Positions 34,122 to 43,246 of a stretch of DNA of 64,000 bases are shown here, one piece after another. Each line of letters starts with the position of its first letter. Position 1 is the stretch's first letter. Location: the NCBI RefSeq assembly GCF_000174355.1, contig NZ_ACIS01000010.1:62001-126000 (forward strand). Reading direction: 5' to 3'. Position numbers and translations under genes: made by a program. The notes beneath the pieces were generated by a model that did not search any database, had not been told where the DNA came from, and saw nothing but the letters and a program-made list of their open reading frames with translations. This DNA comes from Pseudogulbenkiania ferrooxidans 2002 (GTDB lineage Bacteria > Pseudomonadota > Gammaproteobacteria > Burkholderiales > Chromobacteriaceae).

Positions 34122-34484
34122 ATGATCGAAATGCTGACGAGCCCCTCGCCACGGGTGGTGGCGATCAAGTTGCGCGGCACGCTGCACGACGCCGACTACC
34201 GCACGCTGGAGCCATTGGTCGAGGCGGCGCTGCGTGGTGGCAAGAAGGCGCGGCTGTACGCCCAGTTCGACGACTTCCACGGCTGGGACCTGCACGCCGT
34301 GTGGGACGACATGAAGTTCGGCACGCGCCACTACGCCGATTTCGAGCGTATCGCCGTGGTCGGCGACGAGACGTGGCAGGAATGGATGGTGAAGCTGGTA
34401 CGGCCGTTCACGCTGGCCTCGCTGCGTTATTTCCCGAGCGAGGAGACCTCGGCGGCCTGGGCCTGGATCCACGAGGAGTTGTGA
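34122..34484 (+). CDS. SpoIIAA-like STAS-domain protein
   Basis: The 120-residue protein has the pattern of the SpoIIAA-like (DUF3478) family: VVAIKLRGTLHDADYRTLEPLVEAAL, ARLYAQFDDFHGWDLHAVWDDMKFG, ERIAVVGDETWQEWMVKLV and the tail ASLRYFPSEETSAAWAWI. The role is unknown. RBS AAGGAGACGACG is directly ahead. Confidence 0.85.
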   Translation: MIEMLTSPSPRVVAIKLRGTLHDADYRTLEPLVEAALRGGKKARLYAQFDDFHGWDLHAVWDDMKFGTRHYADFERIAVVGDETWQEWMVKLVRPFTLASLRYFPSEETSAAWAWIHEEL

Positions 34485-34626
34485 TGGCCGGGCCGGGCGG
34501 CGGGCCTCGCTCGCGGCGGTGCGGCGCTACCCCTGCCGGGGCCAACGGGCCGGGCTGGCGCTGCGCGCCGGCCGGTTTCGCTGAACGTGCCACGGCGTGA
34601 CGGCACGGCCGGGTTTTGCCAACGCC

Positions 34627-34642
34627 GGTTTCACGTGAAACA
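34627..34642. other. parS-like ParB-binding site
   Basis: GGTTTCACGTGAAACA, 15 of 16 against consensus, intergenic, 32 bases ahead of the MazG-like gene. Confidence 0.8.
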
Positions 34643-34673
34643 CTGTCGCTCCATTCCCAAGGAGCCGCCTCGT

Positions 34674-35003
34674 ATGACCCACCCCTTGATCGACAGTAGC
34701 GGCCTCGCCGCCGCCCTGGACCAGTTCGCCCTCGAGCGCGATTGGCCGCGCTACCACACCGCACGCAACCTGGTGCTGGCGCTGACCGGCGAGGTGGGGG
34801 AACTGGCGGAAATCTTCCAGTGACTGTCCGACGACGAGGCGGCCAGGTTGGCCGAAGACCCGGCGCGCTTCACCCATCTGCAGGAGGAACTGGCCGACGT
34901 GCTGATGTACCTGGTGCGGCTGGCCAGCGTCACCGGCGTCGACCTCGACGCGGCGGTGCGCGACAAGCTGGTGAAGAATGCGCGCAAGTACCCGGCGCCC
35001 TGA
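34674..35003 (+). pseudogene. MazG-like nucleotide pyrophosphohydrolase with an in-frame TGA
   Basis: The frame encodes MTHPLIDSSGLAAALDQF, then ARNLVLALTGEVGELAEIFQ, a TGA stop at 34821, then LSDDEAARLAEDPARFTHLQ and EELADVLMYLVRLA. The EVGELAE and EELADVL helices are the paired metal sites of the all-alpha dCTPase/RS21-C6 family. In that family a Trp follows EIFQ, so TGG to TGA is the simplest change. Everything downstream stays in frame for 60 codons, so the loss is recent, a sequencing error, or the stop is read through. An uptake-like 12-mer lies at 34846. Confidence 0.85.
34846..34857 (+). repeat. Uptake-like 12-mer
   Basis: Exact GGTTGGCCGAAG inside the broken MazG-like gene, read Leu-Ala-Glu. 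Confidence 0.72.
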
Positions 35004-35021
35004 GCGCGCCGGCACGGTACC

Positions 35022-36236
35022 TTACAGAAAGCGCAGCGGGTCGACGCCCCACTGCTCCGGCGATTCGTGGCGCACGATGCGGTCGCCGCCGCCCTGGCCC
35101 AGGCCTCGCGCCAGGTCGATCAGCAGCGGCGTGATGTAGCTGTTGCTCTTGGTGCTGAAGAAGGCCTTGACCTTGGGGGTGAGCATATTGCTCTCGCTCT
35201 GCTCCACCACCACCGCCAGCTTGCCGCTTTCCAGCCGCACCAGCGTGCCCACCGGGTAGATGCCGGTGCTGCGCATGAACGCCTGCACCAGCGTCGGGTT
35301 GAAGTGGAACTTCGACCATTCGTAAATCTTGCGCAAGGCGTCGGTCGGGGTCATGCCGCGGTGGTAGCAGCGGTCCGAGGTGAGCGCGTCGTAGACGTCG
35401 ACGATCGCCGCCATCTGCCCCAGCTCGGAAATCTCGTCGCCCTTGAGGCCGCGCGGGTAGCCGCTGCCGTCGTGGCGTTCGTGGTGCTGCGCCGCCACCT
35501 CGATCGCGATGGCGGAGATGCCCGGAGTCTGGCGCAGGATCTTCTCGCTGGCCACCACGTGGCACTTCATCATGGCGAACTCGCTCTCGTTCAGCTTGCC
35601 CGGCTTGTTGAGGATGGCGTCGGGCACCGTCATCTTGCCGATGTCGTGCATCATGCCGCCCACGCCGGCGTGGTGCAGCATCCCGTGCTCCAGCTCCATG
35701 GCGCGCGAGAAGCTGACCATCAGCGCACCCACGCTGACCGAATGCAGGAAGGTGTAGTCGTCCTTGTTCTTGATGCGGCACAGCGCCAGCAGGGCGTCGT
35801 TGTTGCGCAGGATCGAGGTGGTCATCTTCTCCACCGTCGGTTCCACCCGCTCCAGCTGCACCTGCCGTCCCAGCCGCACGTCCTGCATGATGTCGCGCAC
35901 GATCTGGTGCGCCTCGGCGTGGATGCGCCGCGCCTGGCCGAACTCCTCGGCCGCGTCCACCCGGCGCGGCAACTGGCTCTTGCCCTCGGCAAAGGTGCGG
36001 ATTTCCTGTTCCAGCTGCTGTTTCACCTCGGCCACGGTGGGCGCGTGCGCCACGTCCAGCCCCTTGCCGGTATCGATGTAGAGCTGATGGATGCCGGCGT
36101 GGCGGATCTTGTCGATCTCACCCTCGCTGCCGATGACGAAGCGGTTGCGCAGAAAGGGATGGCTCATCCAGTCGCAGTTGAGGTCGTGGATGAACATGCC
36201 CGGCTTCAAGTCGGCGATATCGATGCACTTGATCAT
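35022..36236 (-). CDS. HD-GYP cyclic-di-GMP phosphodiesterase with DUF3391 domain
   Basis: The 404-residue protein has an N-terminal DUF3391 domain (1-130; IADLKPGMFIHDLNCDWMSHPFLRN) and an HD-GYP domain (about 145-320). The latter has the metal site in HSVSVGALM, MHDIGKMTVPDAILNKPGKL, and the GYP loop HHERHDGSGYPRGL. FHFNPTLVQAFMRSTGIYPVGTLVRLE follows. It is expected to hydrolyse c-di-GMP in the cytoplasm. The start MIKCIDIADLKPG at 36236 fits the domain edge; another Met 12 codons earlier is possible. Confidence 0.93.
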   Translation of the reverse strand: MIKCIDIADLKPGMFIHDLNCDWMSHPFLRNRFVIGSEGEIDKIRHAGIHQLYIDTGKGLDVAHAPTVAEVKQQLEQEIRTFAEGKSQLPRRVDAAEEFGQARRIHAEAHQIVRDIMQDVRLGRQVQLERVEPTVEKMTTSILRNNDALLALCRIKNKDDYTFLHSVSVGALMVSFSRAMELEHGMLHHAGVGGMMHDIGKMTVPDAILNKPGKLNESEFAMMKCHVVASEKILRQTPGISAIAIEVAAQHHERHDGSGYPRGLKGDEISELGQMAAIVDVYDALTSDRCYHRGMTPTDALRKIYEWSKFHFNPTLVQAFMRSTGIYPVGTLVRLESGKLAVVVEQSESNMLTPKVKAFFSTKSNSYITPLLIDLARGLGQGGGDRIVRHESPEQWGVDPLRFL

Positions 36237-36477
36237 GGCAAAAAACCGCAGTGGTATGTCGTTTTCATTCAATTGGCACCGAGGCAGAGGGACTAGGATC
36301 GCGGCGCCGGGAGAGTGGCGTCGTGATCATTAACCCGTCACGACGAATTTGATAAGAAATTATTGAAAATAAAGCGCATTTCTTGCCTGCATTCTGCGGT
36401 AATCGCCGAGTCGAGGGCAAGCCTGCGAGCACAGGGCCGGCAACAGGCCCACAACCCAAGCAGGGGAAACGTCAGCC

Positions 36478-38556
36478 ATGAGAACGAAAGAGAAGTGGGG
36501 AAAACTCAGCCGCAAGATCACCCTGATCGGCGGCTTGTCGGTGGCGCTGGGCTTTGCCGTGATGGTGGGGCTGATCGCCAAGATCAGCTACGACAGCGCG
36601 CTGGAGCAGGGCTACCAGCTGGCGTCGGAGCAGGCGCAGGGTTACGCGCGCCAGGTCGAGGCCGAACTGGGGCAGAACATGGTCCTGCCGCATCACCTCG
36701 CCGAGGCGGTGCTGGGGCTGAAGAAGACGGCGCCGCCCGAGCGCAAGGTGGTCGACGGCATGATCGTGACGATGCTCGACCACTCGCCGCAGAACATCGG
36801 GCTGTGGATGCTGTGGGAGCCCAACGCGCTGGACGGCCGCGACGACGCCTATCGCCTCGACTGGCCGCGCCACGACCCCACCGGGCGCTACACCCCCTAC
36901 GTCACGCGCGACGCCTCCGGCCACGCCAAGATGGACGTGATGCTGGACGCCGAGCGGGTCAAGGCCTTCCCGAAGTACAAGGACAACCCGCAGAGCTACC
37001 AGCCCGACTACGAGAAGCCGGGCTGGGGCGATTACTACTACGTGCCCAAGCAGCGCGGCCGCGACACCATCACCGAACCGTTCTTCTACGAGGTGCAGGG
37101 CAAGAAGGTGCTGGAGAGCTCGCTGGTGACGATGATCAAGGACCAGGACGACAAGTTTATCGGCGTCTCCGCCACCGACCTGGCGCTCGACGCGCTGCAG
37201 CAGCGCTACGGCTTCATCCGGCTGTACCAGACCGGTTACGTGCGGCTGGTGTCCGAGGGCGGCATGTACGTGGCCAACCCCGATCCGGCCAAGGTGGGCA
37301 AGCCGGTCGGCAAGGACGAGGCGCTGGGCGAGAAGCTGCTGCAGATCCGCCAGGGCGAGAACTTTGTGTTCGAGGCGGACGGTTTCACCCACTTCTTCTT
37401 CCCGGTCAAGATCGGCGACACCGGCCAGTTCTGGTCGCTCGGCGTCAGCATTCCCAGCGCCGCCATCACCGCGCCGGCGCTCAAGCTGCGCAACAGCGCG
37501 ATCCTGATCGGCGTGCTGGCGCTGATTGCCATCATCGCCATCCTGGCGCTGGTGGTCGGCGCGCTGACCCGCCCGCTCAACCAGCTGGCCGACACCATGG
37601 AGCAGCTGGCGTCGGGCCAGGGCGACCTCACCGCGCGCATCGCCATCGCCAACCGCGACGAGATCGGCCGCACCGCCACCGCCTTCAACCGCTTCATCGA
37701 CAGCCTGCACGGGATGTTCGTCGGGGTGCGCGAGCAGAGCCACGCGGTGGCCGAGGCGGCGGCGCGGCTGACGGCGTCGGCGGGCCAGGTTGAGCAGGCT
37801 TCGGCGGCGCAGTCGGACACCGCCAGCGCCACCGCCGCCGGGGTGGAACAGGTCAGCACCAGCGTGCAGCACATCGCCGATTCGGCCGGCCGCGCCGAGG
37901 AACTGGCGCGCCAGACCGGCTCCATCACCGACCAGAGCGTGGTCACGGTCAAGCGCGTGGCGGCCGAGATCGACTCGATGACCGGCGACATGCACGCGCT
38001 GGCCGAGCGCATGGGCGCGCTGGGCAGCCGCTCGGAAGAGGTCAGCAGCATCGTGCGCGTGATCCGCGACATCGCCGACCAGACCAACCTCCTGGCGCTC
38101 AACGCCGCGATCGAGGCGGCGCGCGCCGGCGAGCAGGGGCGCGGCTTCGCCGTGGTGGCCGACGAGGTGCGCAACCTCGCCGGGCGCACCGCCGAGGCGA
38201 CGCTGGAGATCGGCCGCATCGTCGAGGCCATCGGCCGCGAGACGCGCGACGCGGTGCGCGAGGTGGACGGCAGCCGCGAACGCGCGGTGAGCAGCGTCGG
38301 CGTCGCCCAGGCCGCCGACGGCAGCATGCAGCAGGTGTCCCACTGCAGCCAGCAACTGGTCGGCAACATCGTCGACATCGCCGCCGCCACGCGCGAGCAG
38401 TCCTCGGCCAGCGCCGAGATCGCGCGCCACGTCGAGCAGATCAGCGCCATGGCGCAGTCCAACCGCGACGTGGTGCAGGAGGTCTCGGCCGCGGCGGAGC
38501 AGTTGCACACGCTTTCGGCCAACCTCGAGCAACTGGTGGGTCATTTCCGCCTCTGA
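36478..38556 (+). CDS. Methyl-accepting chemotaxis protein, Cache sensor
   Basis: The 692-residue receptor has a first membrane helix near 17-37 and a periplasmic Cache-type sensor (about 40-345; [40 protein letters not shown]). A second helix lies near 342-365, then HAMP ([20 protein letters not shown]), and the signalling hairpin tip [20 protein letters not shown]. The ligand is unknown; dCache receptors often bind amino or organic acids. A near-copy of the uptake-like motif is at its 3' end. Confidence 0.93.
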   Translation: MRTKEKWGKLSRKITLIGGLSVALGFAVMVGLIAKISYDSALEQGYQLASEQAQGYARQVEAELGQNMVLPHHLAEAVLGLKKTAPPERKVVDGMIVTMLDHSPQNIGLWMLWEPNALDGRDDAYRLDWPRHDPTGRYTPYVTRDASGHAKMDVMLDAERVKAFPKYKDNPQSYQPDYEKPGWGDYYYVPKQRGRDTITEPFFYEVQGKKVLESSLVTMIKDQDDKFIGVSATDLALDALQQRYGFIRLYQTGYVRLVSEGGMYVANPDPAKVGKPVGKDEALGEKLLQIRQGENFVFEADGFTHFFFPVKIGDTGQFWSLGVSIPSAAITAPALKLRNSAILIGVLALIAIIAILALVVGALTRPLNQLADTMEQLASGQGDLTARIAIANRDEIGRTATAFNRFIDSLHGMFVGVREQSHAVAEAAARLTASAGQVEQASAAQSDTASATAAGVEQVSTSVQHIADSAGRAEELARQTGSITDQSVVTVKRVAAEIDSMTGDMHALAERMGALGSRSEEVSSIVRVIRDIADQTNLLALNAAIEAARAGEQGRGFAVVADEVRNLAGRTAEATLEIGRIVEAIGRETRDAVREVDGSRERAVSSVGVAQAADGSMQQVSHCSQQLVGNIVDIAAATREQSSASAEIARHVEQISAMAQSNRDVVQEVSAAAEQLHTLSANLEQLVGHFRL
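38513..38524 (-). repeat. Uptake-like motif, one mismatch
   Basis: TTTCGGCCAACC, 11 of 12, at the end of the chemoreceptor gene, read Ser-Ala-Asn. Confidence 0.5.
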
Positions 38557-38601
38557 GCGGGCCGGGTGCGGTGGCGCGGCGCCACCGCACCAAACGGGTG
38601 C

Positions 38602-38630
38602 TTATCAGCCGGCCGGTTTCGGCTTATAAT
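38602..38630 (+). promoter_or_regulatory. Sigma-70 promoter of pyrL-pyrBI
   Basis: TTATCA (38602-38607), 17 bases, TATAAT (38625-38630). Transcription would start near 38637, ahead of the leader peptide gene. Confidence 0.75.
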
Positions 38631-38656
38631 TCGACGGTTTTGTTCGGATCAACCCC

Positions 38657-38800
38657 ATGTGCCGCGTACGCTTTCTGTTCTGCGATGCCGCCTCCGCCCG
38701 CCAGGGCGGGAAAGACGCGTTGGCGTGCGCCGGGGAACCCGGGCGAGGCGTGTTGTCAAAATCAGCTCCTGAGACGTCAGGGGCTTTTTTTTATCTGTGA
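38657..38800 (+). CDS. pyrL: PyrL-type leader peptide of the pyrBI operon
   Basis: A 47-codon frame begins [16 protein letters not shown] and ends SGAFFYL before TGA at 38798. Its final Phe-Phe-Tyr codons are the T-run of the intrinsic terminator. This is the layout of E. coli pyrL, where slow RNA polymerase under high UTP lets the terminator form, and closely following ribosomes under low UTP prevent it. The peptide itself has no known function. Confidence 0.8.
   Translation: MCRVRFLFCDAASARQGGKDALACAGEPGRGVLSKSAPETSGAFFYL
38765..38792 (+). terminator. UTP-sensitive attenuator ahead of pyrB
   Basis: GCTCCTGA-GACG-TCAGGGGC followed by eight T, inside the end of the leader peptide gene and 104 bases before pyrB. 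It is predicted to stop transcription when UTP is plentiful. Confidence 0.88.
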
Positions 38801-38895
38801 GAGACCCGTTATCGCGTTTCCAGAGCAAAACTGCCCGCCCAGGCGGGCGGCAGGTTTGCTCTGTAAATGGAATCACACCGCGAGGAACCCGCACC

Positions 38896-39816
38896 ATGGC
38901 CAATCCCCTGTACCGGAAGCACATCATTTCCATCCCCGATTTCACCCGCGAGGAGCTCGAGCTGGTGGTGGAAACCGCCGGTCGCCTCAAGGCGGCGCCG
39001 CGACATGACCTGCTCGCCGGCAAGGTGGTGGCCAGCTGCTTCTTCGAACCGTCCACCCGTACCCGGCTGTCGTTCGAGACCTCGATCCAGCGCCTGGGCG
39101 GCACCGTGATCGGCTTCGCCGACGGCGCCAACACCTCGGCCAAGAAAGGCGAGACGCTGGCCGACACCATCCGCATCATCAGCTCCTACACCGACGCGGT
39201 GGTGATGCGCCATCCCCAGGAGGGCGCGGCGCGGCTGGCCAGCGAATTCTCGGCGGTGCCGGTGATCAACGGCGGCGACGGCGCCAACCAGCACCCGTCG
39301 CAGACCCTGCTCGACCTGTTCACCATCAAGGAATCGCAGGGCCGCCTGGAAAACCTGGCGCTGGCCTTCGTCGGCGACCTCAAGTACGGCCGCACCGTGC
39401 ACTCGCTGACGCAGGCGCTGTCGCTGTTCAACTGCCACTTCTACTTCGTGGCGCCGGAAGTGCTGGCGATGCCGGATTACATCTGCGAGGAGCTGGACGA
39501 GCGCGGCATCTCCTACACCCTGGCCGAGTCGCTGGAAGAGGTGATCCCGCACGTCGACATCCTGTACATGACGCGCATCCAGCGCGAACGCTTCGACGAG
39601 GCCGAATTCAAGCAGATCCAGGGCCAGTACATCCTCAAGGCCGAGATGCTGAACCACGCCCGCCCCAACATGAAGGTGATGCACCCGCTGCCGCGCGTCG
39701 ACGAGATCGAGGTGGCGGTGGATGACACCCCGCACGCCTACTACTTCGAACAGGCGCGTAACGGCGTCTTCGCGCGCCAGGCGCTGCTGGCGCTGGTGCT
39801 GAACGAAACCGTGTGA
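38896..39816 (+). CDS. pyrB: Aspartate carbamoyltransferase catalytic subunit
   Basis: PyrB joins carbamoyl phosphate and aspartate in pyrimidine synthesis. The 306 residues include [21 protein letters not shown] near 50 (carbamoyl phosphate), [15 protein letters not shown] near 77 and [27 protein letters not shown] near 262. It is the class of about 310 residues that assembles with PyrI, which follows directly. Transcription depends on the attenuator upstream. Confidence 0.97.
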   Translation: MANPLYRKHIISIPDFTREELELVVETAGRLKAAPRHDLLAGKVVASCFFEPSTRTRLSFETSIQRLGGTVIGFADGANTSAKKGETLADTIRIISSYTDAVVMRHPQEGAARLASEFSAVPVINGGDGANQHPSQTLLDLFTIKESQGRLENLALAFVGDLKYGRTVHSLTQALSLFNCHFYFVAPEVLAMPDYICEELDERGISYTLAESLEEVIPHVDILYMTRIQRERFDEAEFKQIQGQYILKAEMLNHARPNMKVMHPLPRVDEIEVAVDDTPHAYYFEQARNGVFARQALLALVLNETV

Positions 39817-39842
39817 GCCGATCGAGCAAGGAAAGGACGACC

Positions 39843-40301
39843 ATGCAATACACCCGCAACGTAGAAGCCCTGAAAGAGGGCACCGTGATCGACCACATCC
39901 CGGCCGGTCAGGGCTTGAAGATCCTGCGCCTGTTCCAGCTGGTGGAAACCGGCGAGCGCGTCACCGTCGGCCTCAACCTGCAAAGCCGCCACATGGGCAG
40001 CAAGGACGTGGTCAAGGTCGAGAACATCGCGCTCACTGAGGAGCAGGCCAACGAACTGGCGCTGTTCGCGCCCAAGGCCACGGTGAACGTGATTTCCAAC
40101 TTCGAGGTGGTGAAAAAGCACAAGCTGGAGCTGCCGGAAGAGATCGAAGGGGTGTTCGCCTGCCCGAACTCCAATTGCATTTCGCATAAAGAGCCGGTAA
40201 AGAGCTTTTTTTACGTCAGAACAGTGAAGAACGACACGAAAATGAAATGCAAGTATTGCGAAAAAGTCTTCACTAAGGATATCGTAGTCGAAGTGCGCTA
40301 A
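39843..40301 (+). CDS. pyrI: Aspartate carbamoyltransferase regulatory subunit
   Basis: The 152-residue zinc protein binds CTP/ATP and gives the holoenzyme its allosteric control. The N-terminal effector domain has [20 protein letters not shown]; the C-terminal zinc site is CPNSNC and CKYC, as in E. coli PyrI. The ATG at 39843 follows AAGGAAAGGACGACC. It lies 26 bases after pyrB. Confidence 0.97.
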   Translation: MQYTRNVEALKEGTVIDHIPAGQGLKILRLFQLVETGERVTVGLNLQSRHMGSKDVVKVENIALTEEQANELALFAPKATVNVISNFEVVKKHKLELPEEIEGVFACPNSNCISHKEPVKSFFYVRTVKNDTKMKCKYCEKVFTKDIVVEVR

Positions 40302-40370
40302 GTCGTACTCAGGAGTGGAGAAACTACAAGTAAGCGCTGCAAAACGACAGTGCAACAAAACCAAACAAGA

Positions 40371-40401
40371 AAGCGCCGCGGATGACCGCGGCGCTTTTTT
40401 T
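40371..40401 (+). terminator. Terminator after pyrBI
   Basis: AAGCGCCGCGG-ATGA-CCGCGGCGCTTTTTTT. The rest of the gap to 40639 is GC-rich with nothing recognised. Confidence 0.92.
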
Positions 40402-40639
40402 ATGGCCGGCGCCGGTGGCGGCGCCGATCTCGTGCCGCGCCGCGTGGGTGGCGGTCAGCGGCCGCCGTGTGCGCCAAGCGCTTCACGCTCGCGGGACAGG
40501 GCAGCGCGACGGCGCCGGGCGCCCCGGACAAGCGGCGCCGGCCGGCTGTCCAGCTGCGCCACGCCGGCCTATAACGGGCAGGGAAGGCGCTGCGAAGCGG
40601 GGCGGGGCCACGTGCAGCAGAAAAAGGGGAGCGCGGACG

Positions 40640-41647
40640 ATGGTGTCGGAACTGGCCGGCCTGGGCCTGATGCTGCTGGTGATCCTGGTGGCGGCGGAGG
40701 TGTTCACCAACGCGCTGGAGCATCTGGGCGAGAAGCTGAGGATTTCCGAGGGAGTGACGGGGTCGCTGTTCGCCGCGGTGGGCACCGCCATGCCGGAGAC
40801 GCTGGTGCCGCTGCTGGCGATTTTCGGCGGAACCGCCAGCGGCGACGTCATGGTCAGCGAGGAGATCGGCGTCGGCGCCATTCTCGGCGCGCCGCTGATG
40901 CTGTCGACACTGTCGACCTGCCTGATGACGCTGTTCGCCTGGCAGAAACGGGGCGCGCAGGGCGCGCTGCGGCCGGAAAAGAGCGGCCTCAAGCGCGACC
41001 TCGATACCTTCCTCGGCGCCTTTTCCCTGGCGGCGCTGGCGATGTTCGTGCCGCACGAGCAGCCCTTCGTGCGCGCCGCCATCAGCGCCGTGCTGGTGCT
41101 GCTGTATTTCCTCTACATCCTGCGCACGCTGAAGGCCTCGGCGGCGCTGGTCGGCGAGGGGCACGCCACCCAGGCGGGCGATGCGATGTTCCTGGCGCGT
41201 GCCGGTCTGCCGACCAACTGGCTGACCATCCTGCTGCAACTGGGGCTGGGGCTGGGCTTGCTGGTGTACGGTGCCGACGGCTTCATCCAGCATGTCGACC
41301 GCGCCTCGCACCAGCTGGGCATCTCGGCGCTGCTGCTGGCGCTGATGGTGGTGCCGATCGCCACCGAGCTGCCGGAAAAGATCAATTCCATCCTGTGGAT
41401 CCGCAAGCGCAAGGACACCCTGGCGTTCGGCAACATCACCGGTGCCATGGTGTTCCAGGGCACGCTGCTGCCGGCCATCGGCATCGCGCTGACGCCGTGG
41501 GCGCCGCAGAAGGAAGTCTTCGCCGGCATCGCCATCACCCTGCTGGCGGCGGGCTGGCTGCGCTACCTGGCCGGCCGCATCCGGGTGTGGCACCTGCTGT
41601 TCAACGGCGTGCTGTACGCGGTCTACCTCGCCATCGGGCTGAGCTGA
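40640..41647 (+). CDS. CaCA-type sodium/calcium exchanger family protein
   Basis: The 335-residue membrane protein has ten hydrophobic segments in two halves. Each half carries the alpha-repeat acidic motif of cation/Ca exchangers: VGTAMPETLVPLLAIFGG near 50 and PIATELPEKINSILWI near 240. The transported ion is inferred. The start at 40640 was chosen because homology begins there and GGGGA lies ahead. Confidence 0.87.
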   Translation: MVSELAGLGLMLLVILVAAEVFTNALEHLGEKLRISEGVTGSLFAAVGTAMPETLVPLLAIFGGTASGDVMVSEEIGVGAILGAPLMLSTLSTCLMTLFAWQKRGAQGALRPEKSGLKRDLDTFLGAFSLAALAMFVPHEQPFVRAAISAVLVLLYFLYILRTLKASAALVGEGHATQAGDAMFLARAGLPTNWLTILLQLGLGLGLLVYGADGFIQHVDRASHQLGISALLLALMVVPIATELPEKINSILWIRKRKDTLAFGNITGAMVFQGTLLPAIGIALTPWAPQKEVFAGIAITLLAAGWLRYLAGRIRVWHLLFNGVLYAVYLAIGLS

Positions 41648-41712
41648 AGGACGGCGAGGCCGACGGAAAACCGGCCGGGCGTCCGGTTTTCCGTCGCAAG
41701 CGGGGAGGGCGC

Positions 41713-42225
41713 TCAGTCGCGCGGGCTGTCCGGGGCGTCGAGGTAGCGCTGCAGGAACACCAGGTCGAGCCAGCGGCCGAACTTGTAGCCGACCTGCGGC
41801 ATGTGGCCGACCTGGGTGAAGCCGAGGCGCTCGTGGAAACGCACCGAGCCCTCGTTGGCGGCGTCCACCCCGCCCACCATGACGTGCTTGCCCAGGGCCA
41901 GGGCGCGCGGCAACAGCGCCAGCAGTAGGTGCTCGCCGATGCCGCGGCCGCGGTGGTCGCGGTGGATGTGCACGCTGTGCTCCACGGTGTAGCGGAAGCC
42001 GGGAAAGGCGCGAAAATCGCCGAAGCTGGCGAAACCGACCACTTCGTCGCCGTATTCCGCCACCAGCACCGGGTAGCCCTGCGCCCGCCGTCCCTCGAAC
42101 CAGGCCTGGCGCTCTTCCAGCGTGCTGGGGAGGTCGCAGTACACCGCGGTCGAGGTGGCGATGACGTCGTTGTAGATGGCGAGAATCGGCGGCAGATCGG
42201 CGAGGCGCGCGTCACGGATGTGCAT
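41713..42225 (-). CDS. Phosphinothricin-acetyltransferase-like GNAT protein
   Basis: The 170-residue protein begins MHIRDARLADLPPILAIYNDVI. It has the family pattern EERQAWFEGRRAQGYPVLVAEY, FRYTVEHSVHIHRDHRGRGIGEHLLLALL (acetyl-CoA loop) and GFTQVGHMPQVGYKFGRWLDLVFLQ. Relatives acetylate phosphinothricin or methionine analogues. RBS GAGGAG precedes the ATG at 42225. Confidence 0.9.
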   Translation of the reverse strand: MHIRDARLADLPPILAIYNDVIATSTAVYCDLPSTLEERQAWFEGRRAQGYPVLVAEYGDEVVGFASFGDFRAFPGFRYTVEHSVHIHRDHRGRGIGEHLLLALLPRALALGKHVMVGGVDAANEGSVRFHERLGFTQVGHMPQVGYKFGRWLDLVFLQRYLDAPDSPRD

Positions 42226-42398
42226 GCTGGAGGTCTCCTCTGGGCGGGCGGCAGTGCTCTCTCGAGCCGTGCCGTTCTGGTGCGGAGTCGATGCTTGAGG
42301 ATTCATGCTAGGTGTTGGTTCCACGGCTGTCAAAAGGAGCCGGAAACTGGCACGAGGATTGCATTGTATCCAGCCGGATCGAGATTCCCGGAGTCAAC

Positions 42399-42638
42399 AT
42401 GTTCAAGTTCAAGTCGAAAGCCAAGCCGGAGGCCGTGGCCGGTATCACCAGCGAACTGGTGATGTTCAACTATTGCCGACCGGCGCGGGCGCGCCGGGTG
42501 GCGCTGGGCAGCGGCGGACGCGTCTGGCTGGTGGAGACGCTGGACCGGGTGCACGGGGTCTGGGTGTGGGAGGACGAGTGCAGCCAGGGCGACCAGGCGC
42601 TGGAGCAGGCGCGCCGGCTGAGCCTGATGCTGTCCTGA
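42399..42638 (+). CDS. Uncharacterised 79-residue protein
   Basis: It starts MFKFKSKAKPEAVAGITSEL with GGAG five bases ahead, and contains RPARARRVALGSGGRVWLVE and VHGVWVWEDECSQGDQALEQ. A small beta-rich cytoplasmic protein without a recognised family. It ends 34 bases before the 45-bp repeat at the edge of the T6SS island. Confidence 0.6.
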   Translation: MFKFKSKAKPEAVAGITSELVMFNYCRPARARRVALGSGGRVWLVETLDRVHGVWVWEDECSQGDQALEQARRLSLMLS

Positions 42639-42671
42639 GGTGCCGCGCTGGTGCGCGTGTGTCCCGCCCGG

Positions 42672-42716
42672 GACGAAAAAAAGGCGCGGAACCGGTCCGC
42701 GCCCAACACTCCTCGA
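42672..42716 (-). repeat. 45-bp terminator-bearing repeat, left copy
   Basis: Matches 48552-48596 at 43 of 45 bases. On the minus strand it forms GGCGCGGAC/GTTCCGCGCC followed by TTTTTTT, an intrinsic terminator for minus-strand transcripts, here the end of the T6SS effector operon. The conserved block extends beyond the hairpin (AACACTCCTCGA). Confidence 0.82.
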
Positions 42717-42884
42717 ACAACTCTGTGTGGACCTTGGCTACTCCCTGTTCCCGTGCGCGCGCGGGGGCAGGGAGAGCACCGCCAGCTCGCAGGGGCCGGC
42801 AATGGACACGGTGGAGCGAAGCGTTGGGTGGCAGTCTTTGCAAGCTGGTTCGTGGCCGGTTTTGACGTGTAGCATCATCCCGCC

Positions 42885-43246
42885 TCAAAACCCATTCGAC
42901 CGTGGTCGCAGCATGTCGGTGATGGACTCCCACAAGGCGATGACTTGTGCTTCGCTGAGTGAGGCCTTGCCGATGGCAGGGCCCAGGGGTTGTCGGCCAT
43001 CTCCATTGAACTGGTGCGCGGGTCTCGCTGGCGGGAACCGTTATACAGAACTGCCTTTGCCCAGGGGGGCGCGGCTACTTTGCCTGTGTGTGCGTATAGC
43101 CACATGTTATGGCCTTACCCATGCTTGCTTCCGCTCCGCTCGGCGGTTTCGTCAATGGGAAGTGCTTCCAGGATTGCTTCTTTTTCTATGAACTGCCCGG
43201 CGCTGAAACCGCCTTGTACTTGCGGGTCCCCACTTGGGAGTCTGAC
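42885..43246 (-). pseudogene. Decayed coding remnant downstream of the T6SS immunity gene
   Basis: The 608-base gap 42639-43246 holds the 45-bp repeat and pieces of broken frames. One minus-strand piece ends at 42885 with NGDGRQPLGPAIGKASLSEA and VIALWESITDMLRP, which reads like a genuine protein C-terminus. Upstream, in another frame, is AGQFIEKEAILEALPIDETA, then a stop. At least one frameshift or stop separates them. It may be an orphan effector or immunity remnant; the family is not recognised. Confidence 0.4.
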
